Assembly (NCBI GenBank): GCA_028278325.1
Contig: JANQEO010000317.1
Coordinates: 1-64,000 of the forward strand
DNA length: 64,000 nt
Direction: 5' to 3'
From: Candidatus Binatia bacterium
GTDB lineage: Bacteria > Desulfobacterota > Binatia > UBA1149 > JAJCZL01
Made by a program: the position numbers and the translations under genes. The notes beneath the pieces were generated by a model. That model worked only from the letters and a program-made list of their open reading frames with translations, did not search any database and was not told the origin of the DNA. Position 1 is the first letter of the stretch. Every line of letters starts with the position of its first letter. This document shows, piece after piece, positions 19,129 through 29,349 of this stretch.

Positions 19129-19467
19129 ATGCGATATCTCGACGCAGATCCGACCAATTCAAAGAGAGTCGGTGCCGAAGACGCCGCGCGCGGCGTAGCA
19201 CTGTTCATCGCTCTCATCTTCGGCTTGGCACTGGCCACGCTGCTTCTACTCGGGTTCGTTCGCGCGCTGCCGACCTCGATCGTCCTGCTCATTGCCGTCA
19301 CGATCGGCGTCGTCACGGCATCGGCGGCCTGGGCGATCTTCCGGCGCTCGTTTTCGACGCCGGCCTCCTATCACACTGGACCACCGGTGATAAAGATCCG
19401 GAAACAGCGGCGCCCGCGACGACCCGAAGAGTCCGCCGAAGCTTCCCGGCAAGCTGCTAGCTCATAG
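19129..19467 (+). CDS. Small membrane protein of unknown function
   Basis: 112 residues with two adjacent hydrophobic helices (GVALFIALIFGLALATLLLLG and SIVLLIAVTIGVVTASAAWAI), a hydrophilic N-terminus and a basic Pro/Arg-rich C-terminus. No family is recognised. The frame has good composition and its own ATG. It ends overlapping the convergent xthA by 6 bases. It follows pckG at 121 bases. Confidence 0.6.
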   Translation: MRYLDADPTNSKRVGAEDAARGVALFIALIFGLALATLLLLGFVRALPTSIVLLIAVTIGVVTASAAWAIFRRSFSTPASYHTGPPVIKIRKQRRPRRPEESAEASRQAASS

Positions 19468-20271
19468 ATCGAGATCCACCGAGATCGGACAGTGGTCCGA
19501 CCCCATGACCTCGGGGGATATGCCTGCGCCCGTGATTCGAGGAAGGAATTCCTCGTTGACGAAATGGTAGTCGATACGCCAGCCTATGTTCCTGTCCCTG
19601 GCACCACCGCGATAGGTCCACCAAGTGTAGTCGCGTTCATCAGCCGGCAGCCCTTCGTAGGCATCAGCCGGTTTGAAGTGCCTGAAGGTGTCGACGTAAC
19701 CACGGTCGACGTAAGCTTGAAGGGCCTCCCTCTCCTCGGGAAGGAAGCCTGTCGTGCCCTCGTTTTCCTTGGGCCTGGCAAGGTCGATCTCGGCATGCGC
19801 CGTGTTCCAATCCCCCGAGATGATCAGGTTCTTGCCCTCCCCTCTCTCTTCCTCGAGTAGATCGAGAAGGCTCGCATAGAACTCCAGCTTGAAGGCAACT
19901 CGCTCGGGATCCGGCCCGTCGGGGCGCTGACGGCCGTTGGGAAAATAGATGTTGTAGAGTGTGAAGTCACCGTGTTCGGTGACTATGACCCGCCCTTCCC
20001 CCCGCTCGAACGGCACACCCCGGGCCACGAACAGTGGTGGGGTCAAAGACAGGGTGGCCACGCCGCTGTAGCCCTTGCGTTCGGCCGGGTGCCAGTGGGC
20101 CGTGTAGCCCAGTTCCGCGATACGGGCCTTGTCGGCTTCCGGAATCTGCTCCTCGGTGGCCTTGATCTCCTGGAGACACACGACTTCGGGCCTTTCCCGC
20201 TCGAGCCAATCGATGAAGCCCTTGCGAATGACAGCCCGGATCCCGTTTATGTTCCAAGATACTACTCGCAT
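19462..20271 (-). CDS. xthA: Exodeoxyribonuclease III
   Basis: 269 residues, a typical ExoIII/AP endonuclease of the endonuclease/exonuclease/phosphatase fold. It cleaves at abasic sites and removes 3' blocks in base-excision repair. Motifs in order: RVVSWNINGIRAV, CLQEIKATEEQIPE (metal Glu about 35), YSGVATLS, NIYFPNGRQRPD, ISGDWNTAHAEIDL, RNIGWRIDYHFV and GSDHCPISVDLDL with the catalytic Asp-His. It is divergent from thiC. Confidence 0.96.
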   Translation of the reverse strand: MRVVSWNINGIRAVIRKGFIDWLERERPEVVCLQEIKATEEQIPEADKARIAELGYTAHWHPAERKGYSGVATLSLTPPLFVARGVPFERGEGRVIVTEHGDFTLYNIYFPNGRQRPDGPDPERVAFKLEFYASLLDLLEEERGEGKNLIISGDWNTAHAEIDLARPKENEGTTGFLPEEREALQAYVDRGYVDTFRHFKPADAYEGLPADERDYTWWTYRGGARDRNIGWRIDYHFVNEEFLPRITGAGISPEVMGSDHCPISVDLDL

Positions 20272-20305
20272 CGGCGTCCGCTCCTTGTTGATTCCCTCCT
20301 TTCAA

Positions 20306-20327
20306 GAGTCAAACCGCTTTGACACTC
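20306..20327. promoter_or_regulatory. Dyad upstream of thiC
   Basis: GAGTCAAA, CCGC, then TTTGAC-A-CTC: a near-perfect inverted repeat between the divergent xthA and thiC genes, 27 bases before the thiC ATG. It looks more like a protein operator than a riboswitch. The THI-box core (CTGAGA ... ACC..TGAACCTGATC) is absent here. Confidence 0.4.
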
Positions 20328-20332
20328 CGTAA

Positions 20333-21934
<1,602 letters not shown>

Positions 21935-22009
21935 GCGCTATTCGTTAGGTCACCCCGGCTGAGCACGCAGCCGGTTTGAATAAGGCAGGGCCGCCGATAA
22001 GGTGACGTC

Positions 22010-22567
22010 ATGCCCGAAGTTTCCTCGATCTATCACCGCACCAAAGAAGTAAACATCTACCCCATCGAGGGCAACCGATTTCTCATCGAAGCGTTTCTAC
22101 AGGACGAAGTGCACGACGTGCATGCCGAGGTAGAGATCGTGCACCCCTCGCTCGAAATCGTTGCCGCGCGCTCCGAAGTGCGCAACGGCCCTTTCACCAA
22201 CATCTGCAACATGACCCACCCCAACATGGAGAACCTGGTGGGCATGCGTGTCGGTCGAGGATTCTCGAAGGCGGCCCGCGCCGCCATCGGCGGGCGGGGC
22301 GGCTGTCACCGCGTTTCCGAGTTGGTATCGGAGATCGCCCAAGCAGCCTACCAACTGCACTTCGTGAGGTTCTTTGCGAGCGTACCGGCCGAGCAAAGAC
22401 AGGCCGAGGACAGGCCCCATGCCCGCTGGCGTGCGGTCCTCGGAGCGATCCCCGGCATGGCCAACACCTGCTACTCCTACGACGAGGAGCGCGAGCAGGC
22501 CATCAAAGAACAAGCCGAGCCTTTGATGCTACGCGACCAGACCATGCCGACGAGAGAGATGGACTGA
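22010..22567 (+). CDS. DUF2889 family protein
   Basis: 185 residues. It matches the DUF2889 pattern: an N-terminal YHRTKEVNIYPIEGNRFLIEAFLQD, then HDVHAEVEIVHPSLEIVAARSEV, LVGMRVGRGFSKAARAAIGGRGGCHRVSELVSEIAQ and a late CYSYDEE. The conserved GG.GC.H motif (about 100-105) could bind a metal, but function is unknown. It follows thiC by 75 bases and precedes an SDR gene by 14 bases, so a DUF2889-SDR transcript is likely. Confidence 0.78.
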   Translation: MPEVSSIYHRTKEVNIYPIEGNRFLIEAFLQDEVHDVHAEVEIVHPSLEIVAARSEVRNGPFTNICNMTHPNMENLVGMRVGRGFSKAARAAIGGRGGCHRVSELVSEIAQAAYQLHFVRFFASVPAEQRQAEDRPHARWRAVLGAIPGMANTCYSYDEEREQAIKEQAEPLMLRDQTMPTREMD

Positions 22568-22581
22568 AGAGGCACCCGGGT

Positions 22582-23337
22582 TTGGGAAGGCTGGAAGGAA
22601 GACGCGCTCTCGTCACCGGGGGCTCGCGTGGAATCGGTGCCGGTATCGCCACCGCACTCGCCAAAGACGGCGCCGACGTCGCCCTCACCTATCGCCGCGG
22701 CCGGGATGCGGCTCTCGAACTTGCATCGGCACTGAGTGAGAACGGTGTGCGCACTACCGCCCTCTCATGCGACGTGACGGACCCCGATCAGATCGCCCGG
22801 ACACTGGCCCAGGTCGATGAGGAGCTCGGCGGGATAGACACGGTCGTAGTCAACGCCGGCATCGCCTCCGGCCGGGAAACCATCGCCGACATCGAGGACC
22901 GCTACTGGCTGAAGGTGATCGACACGAATCTCAACGGTGCCTTCTATACGGTCAAAGCCGCCATACCGTATCTGAGACGCGGCGGCGGGGGCACCATCAC
23001 GACGGTTTCCTCGATCGCGGCCGACCTATGCGGCGAGGGTGGCGGCGCTTACAACGCCGCCAAGGCTGCGTTGAATGCGGTGACGATGACGGCAGCGCGG
23101 GAAGAAGCGGCCAACAGCATCCGTATCAATGCAGTCGCCCCGGGTCTGATCGACACCGACATGGGCAAGATGATGCTGAGGGTGAACGGCCAGCGTCTTC
23201 TTGACGGCATCCCCCTCGGGCGGCTCGGAACCGTGGAAGAGATAGGTGAACTGGTCTGCTACCTGGCGTCGGATGCGGCCGCCTGGATCACGGGCAAGAT
23301 CATCCGTATAGACGGCGGCGTGTGCATACAGCCCTGA
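22582..23337 (+). CDS. SDR-family oxidoreductase (FabG-like)
   Basis: 251 residues from a TTG start (no ATG/GTG alternative near the Rossmann motif). NAD(P) binding is ALVTGGSRGIGAGIA (about 9-23), NAG is VVNAGIAS, the catalytic Ser is in TTVSSIAAD, and the YxxxK is AYNAAKAALNAV. The C-terminus ITGKIIRIDGGVCIQP is typical of classical SDRs. Substrate cannot be read from sequence; 3-oxoacyl reductases share this layout. It is downstream of a DUF2889 gene. Confidence 0.87.
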   Translation: MGRLEGRRALVTGGSRGIGAGIATALAKDGADVALTYRRGRDAALELASALSENGVRTTALSCDVTDPDQIARTLAQVDEELGGIDTVVVNAGIASGRETIADIEDRYWLKVIDTNLNGAFYTVKAAIPYLRRGGGGTITTVSSIAADLCGEGGGAYNAAKAALNAVTMTAAREEAANSIRINAVAPGLIDTDMGKMMLRVNGQRLLDGIPLGRLGTVEEIGELVCYLASDAAAWITGKIIRIDGGVCIQP

Positions 23338-23344
23338 GCCGGGC

Positions 23345-23902
23345 CTAGGCGGAGTCCGGCGACCCCTCCTTCAGCCGGTCGAGCGCCCGTTTGTAGACCT
23401 CCAGGTCGGCCTCCGAAAACAGAACGAACCTTGCCTCGTCGAATGCGTCCGGATGACGCTCCAGGTGTCCGGCCACCGTTGACAGGGCAATCTCGGCGGC
23501 CTCTTCGACCGGGTATCCGTAGATGCCGGTGCTGATCGAGGGGAAGGCGACGCTGCGATGACCGCCTTCACGCGCCAGCTCCATGCATGCCCGGTAACAC
23601 GAAGCCAGGTCCTCGGCCTCGCCTTTGGCCCCGCCCTTCCACCGCGGACCGGCCGTGTGAATAACGACGCGCGCCCGCAGACGTCCTGCCGTGGTCACCA
23701 CGGCCGTACCGGTGGGACAGCCTCCTTTTTCGGCTCGGATACGGTCGCATTCGGCCATTATCTCCGGCCCGCCGGCGCGGTGTATGGCGCCGTCGACGCC
23801 GCCTCCGCCGACGAGACCCTGATTGGCCGCGTTGACTATCGCGTCCGTGGTTGCCTCGGTGATGTCACCGCGGCTCAGTACAAGTTTTTCTGAACCCGTC
23901 AT
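23345..23902 (-). CDS. Macro domain protein, O-acetyl-ADP-ribose deacetylase type
   Basis: 185 residues from the ATG at 23902. An open frame runs on to 24340 but is antisense-type sequence inside the ABC-F gene. MacroD-like motifs are RGDITEATTDAIVNAANQGL (about 11-30), GGGGVDGAIHRAGG, CPTGTAVVTTAGRL, VIHTAGPRW and the phosphate loop SISTGIYGYPVEEAA. The family hydrolyses O-acetyl-ADP-ribose or removes mono-ADP-ribose. The start overlaps the ABC-F stop by 4 bases (ATGA), so the two proteins are co-translated. Confidence 0.92.
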   Translation of the reverse strand: MTGSEKLVLSRGDITEATTDAIVNAANQGLVGGGGVDGAIHRAGGPEIMAECDRIRAEKGGCPTGTAVVTTAGRLRARVVIHTAGPRWKGGAKGEAEDLASCYRACMELAREGGHRSVAFPSISTGIYGYPVEEAAEIALSTVAGHLERHPDAFDEARFVLFSEADLEVYKRALDRLKEGSPDSA

Positions 23903-25872
23903 GCGTCTTCTCCGCGTGCCGCCGAATCCAGTTCGGTGATCTCCCCCTGCACGGCCTCCCAGCGGCCCATCAGCTCTTCGAGCTTGTGCTGGTCGGCCGT
24001 ATAGGCCGACAACATCTCTTGGTAGCGATCCTGATCCTCGTAGAGCTCGGGCTTCGAAAGCTCGGCCGTACGCTCTGACTGGGCCTTCTCGAGATCGGCG
24101 ATTCTGCGCTCGTAATCCTCGAGCCTCTTGGCCAGCGCCTTGGCTTTGGGCGAAGTGACCGCACGCTTCTTCCTCTTCTTGTCCGAGGAAATGCGAGCCT
24201 TGGATGGAGGCTCGTCGGAGCGGGCGGGAGGCTTCGACTCCGGCGCCTCGCGAGCTTCGCGCTGCATCTGTGAATAATGCCGCATGTACTCGTCGAGCCG
24301 GCCGGGGTACTCGACGACGTGACCGTCGGCGACGTCCCATATCCGCGTCGCCAGGTGGTTGACGAAGCTGCGGTTGTGGCTGACGAAGACCAGGGTTCCG
24401 TCGTAGGTCTCGAGAGCGTCGGCCACCGCTTCCGAAGATTCGAGATCCAGATGGTTGGTCGGTTCGTCCATGAGCAGGAGGTTGCCCGGATTGACCATCA
24501 GACGCGCCAGCGCGACCCTGGCCTTTTCGCCTCCGCTCAGGATGCCGATCAGCTTGTCGACGTCATCTCCCGAGAAGAACAGAGTGCCCAGCACTGTTCG
24601 GGTGGCGGTTATGTCGTCGAGCGCACTGTTGCGCCAAACCTCCTCGAGGATCGTCGACTTGAGGTGCAACTCGTCGGCTACGTGCTGGGCATAGTAGCCG
24701 GGGGTCACGTTGTGACCGAGGCGGGCCGTACCTTCGGTCGGTGACAAACGCCCGGCCATGATGCGCAGCAACGTGCTCTTGCCCGCCCCGTTCGAGCCGA
24801 CTATGCCGATGCGGTCGCCGCGGCGAACGGCGAGGGAGACGTCGGAGAAAACCCGTAGATCGCCGTAGCAATGACCGACGCCTTCCAAGGCCAGCACGTT
24901 GCCCCCTGCACGCTGGCTTGGAGGAAACCGGAAGCTCAAAGCCTTGGCGTCGGTGAGAGTCTCGGTATCCTCCATCCGCTCGAGGGCCTTGATACGGCTC
25001 TGCACGGCACGGGCCTTGGTCGCCTGAGCACGGAAGCGCTTGATGAAACGTTCCGCCTGCTGACGTTCGCGGGCCACGTTCTTGGCCCTTCTTTCCAGAA
25101 CGACGACTTCTTCGGCGCGCGCGGCTTGGTAACTCTCGTAGTTTCCCGCGTGCTGACGGATCCCTTCCGGCTCGTACGCAACGATGCGGTCGATCTGTTC
25201 GTTGAGGAACTCCCGGTCGTGGCAGATCAGAACGAAGGCGCCGGCGAAACGGCTTAGAAACTGAGCCAGCCACACGACCGTCGGAACATCCAGGTGGTTG
25301 GTCGGCTCGTCGAGCAACAACAGATCCGGGTTCTGAAACAACAGGCCCGCGAGATATGCACGCATCTTCCAACCGCCGCTGAACTCGCCGAGATCGCGGT
25401 CGAAATCGTCGTCGCTGAAACCGAGGCCGGCGAGGATGCGGTAAGCCTCGTGGGGGGCGTAGGTGTTGTCGAAGTGAAGCAAACGCTCGTGCAGGTCGGC
25501 TATCTTGCCGGCGAGCGCCATCTGTTGCTCGTCATCACCGGTCGCGTGGAGCTCTTCTTCGAGTGAGGCCAGCTCCGATTCCAGCTCCTCACGTCCCGGC
25601 ACACCCGACAAGACGCTCTGCCTCAAACTGCGCCCACCGCTCAGCTCGAGATCCTGAGGTAGGTAGCCGACCCTGAGACCGCCGCTGCTGCGCACCTTGC
25701 CGTCATCGGCTTCCAGCTCGCCTGCGATGAGGCGAAGCAAGGTGGTCTTGCCCGAGCCGTTGCGCCCCGTGAGCCCTATGCGGTCGGTCTCGCCTACACG
25801 GAGGTTCAGGCCCTCCATGATGAAACGTCCGGCGAAGGACAGGGAAACGTCTTCGAGCACCACGAGCGACAT
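23899..25872 (-). CDS. ABC-F family ATPase (YheS/Uup-like)
   Basis: 657 residues with two ABC domains and no membrane helices. Domain 1 has [36 protein letters not shown] and [13 protein letters not shown]. Domain 2 has [32 protein letters not shown] and [13 protein letters not shown]. The P-site tRNA-interacting linker lies between (about 245-320). The C-terminal about 100 residues are a Lys-rich then coiled-coil tail ([16 protein letters not shown]), as in YheS or Uup. The class acts on ribosomes. Coupled to a macro-domain gene. Confidence 0.92.
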   Translation of the reverse strand: MSLVVLEDVSLSFAGRFIMEGLNLRVGETDRIGLTGRNGSGKTTLLRLIAGELEADDGKVRSSGGLRVGYLPQDLELSGGRSLRQSVLSGVPGREELESELASLEEELHATGDDEQQMALAGKIADLHERLLHFDNTYAPHEAYRILAGLGFSDDDFDRDLGEFSGGWKMRAYLAGLLFQNPDLLLLDEPTNHLDVPTVVWLAQFLSRFAGAFVLICHDREFLNEQIDRIVAYEPEGIRQHAGNYESYQAARAEEVVVLERRAKNVARERQQAERFIKRFRAQATKARAVQSRIKALERMEDTETLTDAKALSFRFPPSQRAGGNVLALEGVGHCYGDLRVFSDVSLAVRRGDRIGIVGSNGAGKSTLLRIMAGRLSPTEGTARLGHNVTPGYYAQHVADELHLKSTILEEVWRNSALDDITATRTVLGTLFFSGDDVDKLIGILSGGEKARVALARLMVNPGNLLLMDEPTNHLDLESSEAVADALETYDGTLVFVSHNRSFVNHLATRIWDVADGHVVEYPGRLDEYMRHYSQMQREAREAPESKPPARSDEPPSKARISSDKKRKKRAVTSPKAKALAKRLEDYERRIADLEKAQSERTAELSKPELYEDQDRYQEMLSAYTADQHKLEELMGRWEAVQGEITELDSAARGEDA

Positions 25873-25929
25873 TTAGCCGCGAATTGTCCGAGAGGGAGGT
25901 TGGTTGTGCAAGCGCCGCGGCAGCGGCAC

Positions 25930-26499
25930 TCAGTCGACCACCGGAGCGCGCCTGCGGCCGCGTTCCACGAGACCCGCGGCCACCGCGTCTTCGACGGGGT
26001 GCTCACCTATATGTGAACGATTGGAACGGACCATCCCCCCGGCGTGGACGCCGAGGCTGCCGTTGTCGACCACGACGGAGTCGACCAGCCTCACGTTCTC
26101 GAAAGCCGCGACGCCTGCCCGCCCATTGCCGACCAGCGTTACGTCGCGAACCCGCACATTGGTTCCGGCGATGCCCGACCCGCGGAATCCGCCGATCAGG
26201 CCGGGCCCCTCGACGCTACACACGGTACCGGCCAGGCAACGCACCCCACGCTTCACGCCGGAGTCTGCGGCCGTCACGATGTGACCGTTCAGTTTGAGGC
26301 GTGCTCCATCGGCCAGTAGCACGGCTTCCTCTACATCGGCGCATTCGAGATCGGTGGTAAGAAGCGCCACTTCACCCGCAGGCACGGCGCGCCCACAGTC
26401 GTCGATCTCCATTTCTGCAAACACCGGCGCCGCGCCGAGCGTCAGTATAAGGATAGAAACCGCGAGGAAGGTGAGAAAGCGAAAGCGCGATCGAGACAT
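25930..26499 (-). CDS. Secreted beta-helix (pectate-lyase-like) protein
   Basis: 189 residues. Signal peptide FLTFLAVSILILTLGAAPVFA then EME. The mature part is a parallel beta-helix of short coils: ADGARLKLNGHIVTAADSG, VEGPGLIGGF, GTNVRVRDVTLVGNG, AGVAAFENVRLVDSVVVDNG, SLGVHAGG. Two Cys pairs are near the N-terminus (DDCGR, LECAD, VRCLAGTVC). The tail loses the repeat and becomes Arg-rich. A second protein of this kind is at 60066-61004. Function unknown; probably periplasmic or surface. Confidence 0.7.
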   Translation of the reverse strand: MSRSRFRFLTFLAVSILILTLGAAPVFAEMEIDDCGRAVPAGEVALLTTDLECADVEEAVLLADGARLKLNGHIVTAADSGVKRGVRCLAGTVCSVEGPGLIGGFRGSGIAGTNVRVRDVTLVGNGRAGVAAFENVRLVDSVVVDNGSLGVHAGGMVRSNRSHIGEHPVEDAVAAGLVERGRRRAPVVD

Positions 26500-26516
26500 G
26501 GTCAGCCCATAAAAGG

Positions 26517-26547
26517 CTGGAGGTAAGGGTCTTCACCTTACCTCCAG
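26517..26547 (-). terminator. Perfect 12-bp hairpin upstream of the beta-helix gene
   Basis: CTGGAGGTAAGG, a 7-base loop, then CCTTACCTCCAG. On the minus strand the stem is followed by CCTTTTAT, so it can end the transcript of the molybdopterin oxidoreductase that stops at 26687. It also sits 18 bases before the beta-helix start and could affect its translation. The rest of 26500-26686 shows no gene. Confidence 0.6.
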
Positions 26548-26686
26548 TCCGGGACCTTCGATACGACGTCCACCGCCGATACCGGCCCCCATGACCGCCT
26601 CTGTAGGACGGCCCTTACCAGGGCGTGATGCGCTGCTGCGCAATCCCACCCGGCAAGTTGACGTTACGCCCGTCGAGGCTCGCCTG

Positions 26687-28840
26687 TCAAGGACTTTCTG
26701 AAGCGACCACGCGCACTGGAACGCCCGTAAGAATGCCGTTGCCCATCAGGCCTTCGGTGGGCCCGTCATCCGTGACGTCGTTCATGGAAGCGCCGGGGAA
26801 GTCCTGGGCCAGAGACATGCGCACGCCGGGCCGGGTATGCCCGAAACCGTGGGGCATGCTCACCACTCCCGGCATCATGTCGTCGGTCAGCTCCACCGGA
26901 ATGTCGACCTGACCTACGGCGCTCGATACGGACACGCGGCTACCGCCTGTCACGCCGAGACGTCCCGCATCGGCAGGGTTCATGAGCAGGCTGCAACGGT
27001 CACCACCGGTCATGAGACTCGGGCAGTTGTGCATCCATGAGTTGTTGGACCTCAGTTGCCTTCGCCCGATCAACACGAAGCTGGCATCGGGGTCCGATCC
27101 GCCCGCGGCGAAGGATACTTCTCCTATGCGTCCTCGAGTAAGCTCGTCGCGCAGGCGACTCACCTCGCCGTCGATCTCGGGGTGGCCCAGCTTTATCGCG
27201 CCTTCGTCGTGGCGACGCCCGCGGTCCAGACCGCCTGCCTTCAGCGACCCGAGGTCGACACCCGACGGATTGGCTAGCAGATCGTCCATGGTGACCTCGT
27301 AAGGACCGGAGGCCAGCAGCGACGCGATCACCGTCTGCGGGTCGGCCGAGAAGTATGCGCAAGCCATGCCGGTGGCACGATCGGTCTCTTCTCCTTGCGC
27401 CCTCAACTCACCCAGCTTCTCCACCATACCTCCGAGGATCTCCCACTCGCTCATACTGCCCTCGGACGGCTCGAAAACCGGCGGCGAGTACTTGGCTACG
27501 TCGCGCACGGCGAGTTGCAGCAGCACGGCACTGTAGGACGGATTCTCCAGAGAATGGCGCGGCGGCAGTATCACGTCGGCGTGCCTGGTCGTCTCGTTGA
27601 GACTGGGGTCGACGGAGACCATGAAGTCGAGCGAGTCGAGTGCCGCGTCGAGCCGCGCGCCGTTGGGCACCGACAGTACGGGGTTGCCGGCCATGGTGAA
27701 CAAGCCCCGGATCTGCCCTTCGCCCGGCGTCTCGATCTCTTCGGCCAGCGTAGCCACAGGCAACTCGCCCCCGAACTCCGGTATGTCGCGCACTCGCGAG
27801 TACCACTTCTTGTAATGCCCCTTGGAGCTGAGCGGCGCGGCCGGATTGGGAAACATCAACCCACCCTCGACATCGACCCGGCCGGTAACGATGTTGATGA
27901 CATCTATGAGGTAGCTGGCCAGTGTGCCGTAGCTCTGGACGCAGGTACCGATGCGGCCGTAGTAGGCTGCCTTGGGCGCGTCCGCGAACTCGAGGGCAAT
28001 CCTCTCGATATCAGCGGCGCTCACGCCCGTGGCTTCGGCGACCGTCTCGGGTGAGAACTGCGCGCACATTTCACGCACATGCTCCAAGCCTTCGACGCGG
28101 CCCTCGGCCGCACCCAGCTCGACCCTGCCGTGGGCGAAGAGCACCTGAAGCATCGCGAGCAACAAGGGCGCGTCTGCACCGGGCCGCAGGAACAAGTGCT
28201 CGTCGGCGAGCTTTGCCGTCTCGGTTCTGCGCGGATCGATAACGACGACTTTGCCGCCGCGAGACTGAATGTCGCGGATGCGCTTCTTCATTCCGGGCGC
28301 AGTCATCAGGCTGCCGTTGGAAACCACGGGGTTGGCGCCCTGTACTATAAGGTACTCGGTGCGTTCGAGGTCCGGGACGGGGATGGCCAATTGGGCCCCG
28401 TATACGAGGTAGGCCGACAGCATCTTGGGGAACTGGTCGATCGAAGAGGCGCTGAAGCGCAGGCGGCTGCCCAGCGCGCGTATGAATGCAGGGCCGGCCA
28501 GCAAGGCGGTCAAGTTGTGCACGCTGGGGTTGCCCACATAGGACGCCACGGCGTTGACTCCGTGAGCCTCCTGCACGCGGTGAAGCCCCTCGGCCGCAAA
28601 ATCGATCGCCTCCTCCCAGTCGGCCTCACGCCAACTACCGTCTTGTTTTACTAGCGGGACGCGCAAGCGGTCGGGGTCTTCGTAGAGGTCTTTGAGTCCG
28701 TAGGCCTTGGGACAAAGATAGCCTCTCGACAGAGGATCGTTCTCGTCACCCTTTATCGAGACTATGGTGCGACCCGACACTTCCAAGACCAGTCCGCAAT
28801 TCGCTTCGCAGAGATTGCAGGTTCGATGGTGTGTCGCCAT
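26687..28840 (-). CDS. Molybdopterin-dependent oxidoreductase (DMSO reductase superfamily)
   Basis: 717 residues from the ATG at 28840. The N-terminal 4Fe-4S motif is CNLCEANCGL plus CPKAYG. bis-MGD binding motifs include YLIVQGANPVVS, KVVVIDPRRTETAKLADEHLFLRPGADAPLL and SLNETTRHADVILPP. The C-terminal domain is RSNNSWMHNCPSLM and GRLGVTGGSRVSVSS. At the molybdenum-ligand position of formate dehydrogenase (Cys/Sec) I read SASSIDQFPK, so this is not a classical FdhF. Substrate unknown. No Tat signal is seen, so it is probably cytoplasmic. Divergent from apaG. Confidence 0.85.
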   Translation of the reverse strand: MATHHRTCNLCEANCGLVLEVSGRTIVSIKGDENDPLSRGYLCPKAYGLKDLYEDPDRLRVPLVKQDGSWREADWEEAIDFAAEGLHRVQEAHGVNAVASYVGNPSVHNLTALLAGPAFIRALGSRLRFSASSIDQFPKMLSAYLVYGAQLAIPVPDLERTEYLIVQGANPVVSNGSLMTAPGMKKRIRDIQSRGGKVVVIDPRRTETAKLADEHLFLRPGADAPLLLAMLQVLFAHGRVELGAAEGRVEGLEHVREMCAQFSPETVAEATGVSAADIERIALEFADAPKAAYYGRIGTCVQSYGTLASYLIDVINIVTGRVDVEGGLMFPNPAAPLSSKGHYKKWYSRVRDIPEFGGELPVATLAEEIETPGEGQIRGLFTMAGNPVLSVPNGARLDAALDSLDFMVSVDPSLNETTRHADVILPPRHSLENPSYSAVLLQLAVRDVAKYSPPVFEPSEGSMSEWEILGGMVEKLGELRAQGEETDRATGMACAYFSADPQTVIASLLASGPYEVTMDDLLANPSGVDLGSLKAGGLDRGRRHDEGAIKLGHPEIDGEVSRLRDELTRGRIGEVSFAAGGSDPDASFVLIGRRQLRSNNSWMHNCPSLMTGGDRCSLLMNPADAGRLGVTGGSRVSVSSAVGQVDIPVELTDDMMPGVVSMPHGFGHTRPGVRMSLAQDFPGASMNDVTDDGPTEGLMGNGILTGVPVRVVASESP

Positions 28841-28922
28841 GGTGGCATTGTCACACGCGGGCAGGCTTAGAGGAAGGAAGTCGGCGTGAGCGGGGTTGCC
28901 TATCTGAACGGCTTCGGCTTTG

Positions 28923-29315
28923 ATGTTGCTGGTGGATTCGACGGTCTCCAACGGCATCCGGGTGGAGGTGGAAGCGGCCTACCTGCCCGAACAATCCGAC
29001 GTGGCAACGGACAAGTACGTGTTTGCCTACCACGTCACAATCAGCAACGAGTCCGATGTACCCGTGACGTTGGCACGCCGTCACTGGTACATCACCGATA
29101 CCAACGGCAAGATCCGCGAGGTCGAAGGTGAGGGTGTAGTCGGCAAGACCCCCGAAATAGGCCCGGGCGAGAGTCACGAATATACGAGCGGCACCGTCAT
29201 CGAGGGTCCGATAGGAACGATGAAGGGCAGCTACGAGATGTTCCGACCCGACGGCACGAGCTTCAAGGCCGACATCCCCGAATTCGAGCTTCGCATGCCC
29301 CGCACGCTCCACTGA
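28923..29315 (+). CDS. apaG: ApaG domain protein
   Basis: About 130 residues. ApaG signatures: NGIRVEVEAAYLPEQSD, KYVFAYHVTISNESDVPVTL, RRHWYITDTNGKIREVEGEGVVGKTP, GPGESHEYTSGTVIEGPIGTMKGSYEM and an ending DIPEFELRMPRTLH. It is a fibronectin-III-like fold linked to Co2+ resistance/Mg2+ efflux phenotypes in enterobacteria; the molecular role is unclear. I used the ATG at 28923; TTG at 28920 and GTG at 28932 are other options. Confidence 0.95.
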   Translation: MLLVDSTVSNGIRVEVEAAYLPEQSDVATDKYVFAYHVTISNESDVPVTLARRHWYITDTNGKIREVEGEGVVGKTPEIGPGESHEYTSGTVIEGPIGTMKGSYEMFRPDGTSFKADIPEFELRMPRTLH

Positions 29316-29349
29316 CCCGCGGGGCGAGGACCGTCGGCCTCCGGGAGCT

